From Mycolicibacterium hippocampi (GTDB taxonomy: Bacteria > Actinomycetota > Actinomycetes > Mycobacteriales > Mycobacteriaceae): a stretch of DNA of 64,000 nt. A program made the position numbers and the translations under genes. The notes under the pieces are model-generated. The model did no database searches, was not told where the DNA came from, and was given only the letters and a program-made list of their open reading frames with translations. The DNA is taken from NCBI RefSeq assembly GCF_010723735.1, contig NZ_BLLB01000002.1, forward strand, positions 1,674,001 to 1,738,000, in the 5' to 3' direction. Each line of letters begins with the position of its first letter. Position 1 is the first letter of the stretch. Below, in pieces: positions 59,136 to 64,000 of the stretch.

Positions 59136-60527
59136 TTGCCGAGTACCCGAAACCGTCGTCGACACTTAGCAATAGGTGCAATCGTGGTAGTCGTGGCGGT
59201 GACCGCGACGCTGGCCTTGACCTGGTGGCTCCCGGCATACCGGCTCAGCTCCGCGCGGGCGGCCTGGCAGCCGCCACCCGATGCGGTTATCTCGTCGCCG
59301 ATGCGTGAGCCGCCGGTCCCCGGCTGGCGGATCTCCGTCGCTGACTTGGGACTGCCGCGAACTACCGACAGCCGAATCGCAGTCGGTAACCGCCCGGTCG
59401 ATCCGCGCCCATTCATCGGCAGCATCGAAGAACGGGCATACTTCCTCGCCGACAGCGGCGTGGGCGACGAGAGGCACTGGTGGCTGACGGGAGTCGACGT
59501 CCACAGCGGACAACCGCTATTCGCGGCCGTATCCCTTGGTGCGGGGAGGCAGGTACCGGAGTGCTTTCTGAACGGACCGACCCACATTCTCTGCCTGGAT
59601 GGTGGAATTGCCGATAGCGCGTGGGTGATCGATGGACGGTCCGGGTCAGTCGACTACAGCGGGCCAACCGATCTGCAGAGCAATTTCGGAGTTCTGTCGG
59701 TTCACCAGGTCGGTATCCATGCCGTTGCGACCCAACAAGACGAGGGCGTGTACGGAATTGGCCCCCAAGCGGAAACGACGTGGTTCGTGCCGGGCAATGG
59801 ATTGCTAAAAACGGTGGACCGTGCACGACCGGGCGCGTCGTCACAGACTTTGACAGCACAGCTAGAGGCAAACCCGAGGACGTACATATCGACCGTCTTT
59901 TCGGTAGTGGACGGGAAGGTAATCGAACCTGAGATCGACGAGGCCTCTCACCTCGGCGAAACGAGTTTCTACACCGGCGGATTCGCTGCGGAAGTTGTCG
60001 AGCCGAACGGGCTTTCGTCCGAGATCGCGTTCTTCGATGAGACCGGAAAGCGCCTCGGCGAATACGAGGGTCCCGGCAATCCCGGAAACAGTCCGGCAGA
60101 TCTGCCGGTCATTGGCCCGAATTCGGATGGCCGGAATACGGTGTTCACGATTCATGGGCAACCGCTGATCGAGGTCCCAGGCGGGACTTTGCATCTCGTG
60201 GGAACCACACTGATGGTTGATGGCGGCAACAGTCTGGCCTTCCCGGAGTTGCAGCTGTACAACATGCGCGACGGCACCGCGGCGGGGCCTGTTTGCGACT
60301 ACCCGATGCACCACTACCTCGGCACCGACGGATCCACGTTGGTGTTCGAGGTGACCAACCGGAACGCGGAACTGCTCGCGAAGGCCCACGACCTCCACTC
60401 CTGCGAGCGACTCTGGACGCTTCCCAAGAAACCCGATTCCCTCGACCGCATCTGGAACATCGACGGCACGCTCGTCCAATTGGCCGACGAGGGAACTGAA
60501 CTCACGTCTCTGGTCGCACCGAACTGA
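59136..60527 (+). CDS. Membrane-anchored extracytoplasmic protein, tandem copy 2
   Basis: TTG 59136 follows GAGG, 7 nt after the previous stop. The 463-residue product is a clear tandem duplicate of the preceding protein: same span position, same 'CFLNG', 'ILCLD', 'WVIDGRSG', 'RPGASSQTLTAQLEA', 'TSFYTGGFAA', 'YNMRDG' and 'TSLVAPN' blocks, with divergent loops and N-terminus. Co-transcription with the esp genes suggests a role at the envelope in handling the secreted substrates. That is an inference; no catalytic motif is visible. Confidence 0.75.
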   Translation: MPSTRNRRRHLAIGAIVVVVAVTATLALTWWLPAYRLSSARAAWQPPPDAVISSPMREPPVPGWRISVADLGLPRTTDSRIAVGNRPVDPRPFIGSIEERAYFLADSGVGDERHWWLTGVDVHSGQPLFAAVSLGAGRQVPECFLNGPTHILCLDGGIADSAWVIDGRSGSVDYSGPTDLQSNFGVLSVHQVGIHAVATQQDEGVYGIGPQAETTWFVPGNGLLKTVDRARPGASSQTLTAQLEANPRTYISTVFSVVDGKVIEPEIDEASHLGETSFYTGGFAAEVVEPNGLSSEIAFFDETGKRLGEYEGPGNPGNSPADLPVIGPNSDGRNTVFTIHGQPLIEVPGGTLHLVGTTLMVDGGNSLAFPELQLYNMRDGTAAGPVCDYPMHHYLGTDGSTLVFEVTNRNAELLAKAHDLHSCERLWTLPKKPDSLDRIWNIDGTLVQLADEGTELTSLVAPN

Positions 60528-60533
60528 TATCGG

Positions 60534-61475
60534 TCAGCGCTGCGCGTACTGCAAGCCGACGAGTTGCTCGGACACGCTCCACAACCGGGCGGCATCGGCG
60601 ACCGAGCGGGCCGGCCGGTACACCTCCTGCTCGGCGGGTTCACCTCTGAGCTGCTGGAATCCGCTGGGGCCATAGAACTTGCCGCCTTCGGCGTCGGGGT
60701 GGGTGGCGGCGTAGAGCGCGGGCAGCAGTCCCTGGTCGACGGTCTGGGGTCCGACACCGATCCGGGCCAGGGTCCTGATCACCCGGACGTTGGCGGTGTC
60801 TTTGTTGCGGCCCATATGCGGTTGCGCCGCCAGCAGGTTGGTGGCCGTCACCCCGGGATGGGACACGTTACTGGTGATGCCCCAGCCGGCGGTCTGGCTG
60901 CGGCGGTCCAGCTCCAACCCGAACATAAGGTTCGCGATCTTGGACTGGCTGTAGGCCTTCATGGCGGAATAGGACTTCTCGAAGTTCAGGTCGTCCCAGT
61001 TGATCGCGTTGCCGCGCGCCGAGATGCTCGACTGCGTGGTCACCCGCGCACTCCCCGCCATCAACAGCGGCATCAGCCGTCCGGTGAGCGCGAAGTGGCC
61101 GAGATGGTTGGTGCCCCATTGCAGTTCGAAGCCGTCGATAGTGGTCTGCCGGCGCGGTGGGTTCATCACCCCGGCATTGTTGATCAACAGGTTGATGGGC
61201 CGCCCCTCGGCCAGCAGCTCCCCGGCGAGGTCGGCGACCGACTGCAGGGACGCAAGGTCCAGCGCACGAATGCTGAGTTGCGCGTCGGGCACCGTGGCCC
61301 GGATCTGCTCGACGGCTCGCCGGCCTTTGTCGGGGTTGCGCACCGGCAGGATCAGTTCGGCTCCGGCGGCGGCGAGCCGCGTGGCCAGACCGAGGCCGAC
61401 GCCGTCGCTTCCGCCGGTGACCACGGCCAGCTTGCCGTGCAGGTCGGGTACGTCCATTGTCGCTTTGCGTGTCAT
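60534..61475 (-). CDS. Short-chain dehydrogenase/reductase
   Basis: This 313-residue classical SDR of the retinol-dehydrogenase-like group has the nucleotide motif '[12 protein letters not shown]', 'NNAGVM', the catalytic Tyr/Lys in '[12 protein letters not shown]' with a Ser in 'TTQSSIS', and '[10 protein letters not shown]'. It uses NAD(P)H; substrate unknown. ATG 61475 is selected; an upstream start at 61508 adds an unlikely leader. It converges on the tandem membrane genes (6-nt gap) and is divergent from an MmyB-like regulator that may control it. Confidence 0.9.
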   Translation of the reverse strand: MTRKATMDVPDLHGKLAVVTGGSDGVGLGLATRLAAAGAELILPVRNPDKGRRAVEQIRATVPDAQLSIRALDLASLQSVADLAGELLAEGRPINLLINNAGVMNPPRRQTTIDGFELQWGTNHLGHFALTGRLMPLLMAGSARVTTQSSISARGNAINWDDLNFEKSYSAMKAYSQSKIANLMFGLELDRRSQTAGWGITSNVSHPGVTATNLLAAQPHMGRNKDTANVRVIRTLARIGVGPQTVDQGLLPALYAATHPDAEGGKFYGPSGFQQLRGEPAEQEVYRPARSVADAARLWSVSEQLVGLQYAQR

Positions 61476-61576
61476 GGCGTCCACTGTGGCGCAGTGCGGG
61501 AACCACATTCAGGGACTGATGATCCGTTGATCCCCGGAGCCTTCCTCCGCCCACCCGAACGGCGGACGATCGGTTG

Positions 61577-62377
61577 ATGACCGACCGCCCCCGGGTAGCG
61601 GAGCTGCTACGCGACCGCCGCGACGTCCTGCAACCCGAGGACGTCGGGCTGACACGCGGGCGGCGACGGCGCACGCCCGGTCTGCGTCGCGACGAGGTCG
61701 CCGCGCTGTCCTCGATCTCAGCCATCCACTACGCCCGGTTGGAACGACGATGCGGGCCATGGCCGTCACCGACGACGCTGGCCAGCCTGGCGCGTGCATT
61801 GCGGCTCACCCGTGAGCAGCGCGACGAACTGTTCGGCGCGGCGGGATACGACGGCGGCCCCACGCATGTGGATCCGGGCGTCATGCACGTGCTGGGTCGC
61901 CTCACCGACATCGCCGCGCTCGTCGTCGACCCGATCGGCGAGGTCCTGGCCCAGACCCCGCCGGCGCGGGCGCTGTTCGGGGACCACACCGGCCACACCG
62001 GCTGGGCCCGCAGCGGCTACTACCGGTGGTTCACCGACCCGGGTGAGCGGCAGCGCTACCCGGCCGACGAACACCGACTGATCGGCGCGGAGATCGTCGC
62101 CGATCTCCGCCATCAACACGCCAGCACCGCAACAGCTCTAATGCAGAAGCTATGCGGCATCGGCGAATTCGACGAACTCTGGCAGGAACCCGGGGCTCTC
62201 CGCACCGCTCGGCGCTGCCGCGTGGTGTGCGCGAACGTCGGCGTCGTCGAACTGGACCGCGAGGTGCTGACCGCCGGACGCGGTCAACGCGTGGTCTTTT
62301 ATCTCCCCGTGCCGGACTCGGACAGCGAATCCCGGCTGCAACTGGCGTCGGTGCTCGGCCACCACCGGTTCGACTGA
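61577..62377 (+). CDS. XRE-family regulator with MmyB-like ligand domain (1)
   Basis: The 266-residue protein has an N-terminal helix-turn-helix ('RRRTPGLRRDEVAALSSISAIHYARLERRCGPWPSPTTLASLARAL') and a C-terminal MmyB-like PAS-type domain ('ALVVDPIGEVLAQTPPARALFGD', 'YRWFTDPGERQRYPADEH'). Such regulators often control an adjacent divergent dehydrogenase. The start is ATG 61577 (a TTG immediately before is possible). It is a paralogue of the convergent gene at 62382-63242. Confidence 0.88.
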   Translation: MTDRPRVAELLRDRRDVLQPEDVGLTRGRRRRTPGLRRDEVAALSSISAIHYARLERRCGPWPSPTTLASLARALRLTREQRDELFGAAGYDGGPTHVDPGVMHVLGRLTDIAALVVDPIGEVLAQTPPARALFGDHTGHTGWARSGYYRWFTDPGERQRYPADEHRLIGAEIVADLRHQHASTATALMQKLCGIGEFDELWQEPGALRTARRCRVVCANVGVVELDREVLTAGRGQRVVFYLPVPDSDSESRLQLASVLGHHRFD

Positions 62378-62381
62378 TACG

Positions 62382-63242
62382 TCAGGCGTGCGCGTCGACG
62401 GGGGCGTCGCGCAGGTAGGCCTGTGGGTCGGCACCGAGCGCGGCGAGCTTGGCGTGGCTGGGTGTGCCGGGCTCGGCGGTGAACACCAGCATCGTGTGCA
62501 GCTGGGTGGGGTCGTGCAGGATCTGGCACTGCACCTCCAGCAGGCCCAGCTTCGGATGCACCAGCCGCTTCTCGTTCTCGTGTGCCATCCCGACGATGTG
62601 CAGCTTCCACAGCTCGGCGAACTCGGCGCTGCGGCTCAGCAGCTCTTCGACGATCTGCGCAGCACGCGAGCCGGCGCCGTCGCGGGCGTAGCCCATCCGG
62701 GCGGCGGCGACGTAGTTGCGTCCGATGGCGGCGTGGTCCTCGACGGGATAGAGCCCGCGCGAGGTGTCGTCGGTGAACCACCGGTACGCCACGCAACGCG
62801 CGAAACCCTCGTAGGCGGTCTGATCGCCGAGCAATGCCTTGGCGGCCGGGGTCTGCACCAGCGTCTCGCCGAGCGCGGACATCACCTGTGCCGGGGTGTC
62901 CTGAAGCCGGTCGAGAATCCGCATGGTGGCGGCGCTGACCTGCTCGCCGACGAGGGTGCGGGCGGGCGCGTTGTGCCCGGCCAGCCGGAACAGGTGGTCA
63001 CGTTCATCCAGGGTCAGCCGCAGCGCACGCGCCAGCGAGGCGAGCACCTCGATCGACGGCTGCGGACCGCGCTGCTGCTCCATCCGGCAGTAGTAGTCCG
63101 TCGAGATCACCGCCAGCGCGGCGACCTCTTCCCGGCGCAGCCCGACGGTGCGGCGGCGTTGACCTGGGGGCAGACCGACGTCCTCGGGGGTCAGTGCTTC
63201 ACGGCGGGTCCGCAGGAAGTCGGCCAACTGTCGCTGATCCAT
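62382..63242 (-). CDS. XRE-family regulator with MmyB-like ligand domain (2)
   Basis: The 286-residue protein has the same architecture as the neighbour: 'RRRTVGLRREEVAALAVISTDYYCRMEQQRGPQPSIEVLASLARAL' and a C-terminal 'VMSALGETLVQTPAAKALLGD', 'YRWFTDDTSRGLYPVEDH'. It converges on gene (1) with 4 nt between stops. The C-terminal part 'VHPKLGLLEVQCQIL' is the typical MmyB end. It may be an inverted duplicate that has diverged; its target is unknown. Confidence 0.88.
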   Translation of the reverse strand: MDQRQLADFLRTRREALTPEDVGLPPGQRRRTVGLRREEVAALAVISTDYYCRMEQQRGPQPSIEVLASLARALRLTLDERDHLFRLAGHNAPARTLVGEQVSAATMRILDRLQDTPAQVMSALGETLVQTPAAKALLGDQTAYEGFARCVAYRWFTDDTSRGLYPVEDHAAIGRNYVAAARMGYARDGAGSRAAQIVEELLSRSAEFAELWKLHIVGMAHENEKRLVHPKLGLLEVQCQILHDPTQLHTMLVFTAEPGTPSHAKLAALGADPQAYLRDAPVDAHA

Positions 63243-63293
63243 CAGCCCAGTGTCCCCGCGGGCGCGCCGACGTGCCAGGGAGCGCCAGACCCC

Positions 63294-63680
63294 CTATGGC
63301 CGCCGCGGTCGCCGGGCCTGCAGGACGTAGGCAGGCGGAATGTTGCACCACACCGTGCGGCGGACGGTCACTTCTTCGAACCGTTCCGCCAGCAGGGTGC
63401 GGAAGCGTCGCGCCTGGGGCAGCTGCTGTGCGTGCGCATAGGAAAAAGTGGCGAAGACGCTGTCGGGGGACAGCGTGGCGGTGACAGCATGGATCAGCCG
63501 CTGTTGCAGCTCGGTACCGAACGACGCCCACGGCAGGCTGCTGATGACGACGTCGGTGGTGGTGAGGCCGCGGGTGGCCAGTGTGTCGGGCAGGTATTCC
63601 GCGTCACCCTCGGCGATATCGACTGCGGGGAATACCAGTCCGTCGCGGGACGGCTCCCGTAGCGGTGAGGTTGATCCCAT
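63294..63680 (-). pseudogene. Truncated SAM-dependent methyltransferase fragment (phospholipid N-methyltransferase-like)
   Basis: The 128-residue ORF reads like the C-terminal half of a PmtA-type methyltransferase: 'GDAEYLPDTLA', then 'DVVISSLPWASFGTELQQRLIHAV', 'FATFSYAHAQQLPQARRFRTLL' and 'VWCNIPPAYVLQARRP'. The N-terminal half with the glycine-rich SAM motif is absent; the frame upstream closes within about 12 codons, and neither of the other two frames contains it. Probably a remnant, unless a divergent short form is functional. Confidence 0.6.
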
Positions 63681-63803
63681 GGCGACCGGCCTGTTGGCGT
63701 GCTGCGGCGACTACCAGGGCGCGTCGATCCCTGGATGACCACGTCCTTGCTGCTGAAGGCCGCCGTGGCGAGGGTGGGCATCAACGGGCAAGGGAGAGCA
63801 CAA

Positions 63804-63986
63804 ATGGCGCGAACCGAAGGCAGGCTGCGAGGCGGACTGGCGCGGAGCCGTGAGACGCTGGCGGCGCTGATCGCTTCACCGCAGACACCGATCCTTCAGC
63901 TGGTCGGCGGCTGGCGGGGCGTGTTCGACGCGGTCGGGCCCGCGAGTGCGATCGTGCCGGTTCCCGAGGCTGTCCCCGCGCGGTGA
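63804..63986 (+). CDS. Small hypothetical protein near the right edge
   Basis: The 60-residue ORF from ATG 63804 has AGGGAG upstream at good spacing. It is Arg/Gly-rich at the N-terminus, followed by 'ETLAALIASPQTPILQLVGGWRGVFDAV'. An upstream in-frame ATG at 63738 would lengthen it. No family recognised. Confidence 0.4.
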   Translation: MARTEGRLRGGLARSRETLAALIASPQTPILQLVGGWRGVFDAVGPASAIVPVPEAVPAR

Positions 63987-64000
63987 GTCCCTGCGCTGTG

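Overview
The window is GC-rich, densely packed actinobacterial DNA and looks like the chromosome of a Mycobacterium/Mycolicibacterium species, probably an environmental rapid grower. The pointers are an MmpS/MmpL pair, EspA/EspC/EspD-like type VII substrates, two DesA3-like desaturases, GAF-ANTAR regulators, a fatty-acyl-AMP ligase, several P450s, a VapBC pair and mycobacteria-typical small proteins (DUF7159, DUF5994, DUF6307 and DUF6480-like). I saw no rRNA, tRNA, CRISPR array, insertion sequence or prophage. Species assignment is not possible from this window.

Layout. 1-1104: 3' end of a DUF7159-type membrane protein. 1182-10710: one long minus-strand operon (Dpp-type ABC transporter, TauE-like exporter, IclR regulator, glucarate dehydratase, 2-hydroxyacid dehydrogenase). 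11019-18680: a hydroxyacid dehydrogenase, then a second minus-strand operon (ketoglutarate-semialdehyde-type dehydrogenase, KdgD, second glucarate dehydratase, Ddn-like protein, LysR) and a P450. Together these encode a complete D-glucarate to 2-oxoglutarate route. 18779-26881: HxlR regulator, a transmembrane Ser/Thr kinase fused to an amino-acid-type solute-binding domain, an MMPL transporter, a P450, DUF5994 and a cold-shock protein. 26895-33782: a glycan locus (GT4, GH130, transglutaminase), an alanine-dehydrogenase-like protein, a desaturase and small proteins. 33810-40810: three GAF-ANTAR proteins, an acyl-AMP ligase and a secreted alpha/beta hydrolase.

40831-49856: VapBC, DUF2293, a second glycan locus (GT4 paralogue, six-hairpin glycosidase-like protein, HPF-like protein), a second desaturase, TetR, a DmpA-type peptidase and an amino-acid permease. 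49877-55866: MmpS/MmpL with a divergent TetR, a peptidoglycan amidase and a frameshifted nuclease-like gene. 56001-60527: an espA-espC-espD-like operon continued by two tandemly duplicated membrane-anchored proteins. 60534-63986: a short-chain dehydrogenase, two MmyB-like regulators, a truncated methyltransferase and a small ORF.

The strongest non-gene signal is a set of nine hairpin repeats at gene ends. They carry two different basal stems (family A at 1-17.5 kb, family B at 41-56 kb) but share one 27-nt apical core. The other notable non-coding signal is a promoter-plus-leader of about 120 nt, conserved in front of the two GT4 paralogues, that ends in the ribosome binding site.
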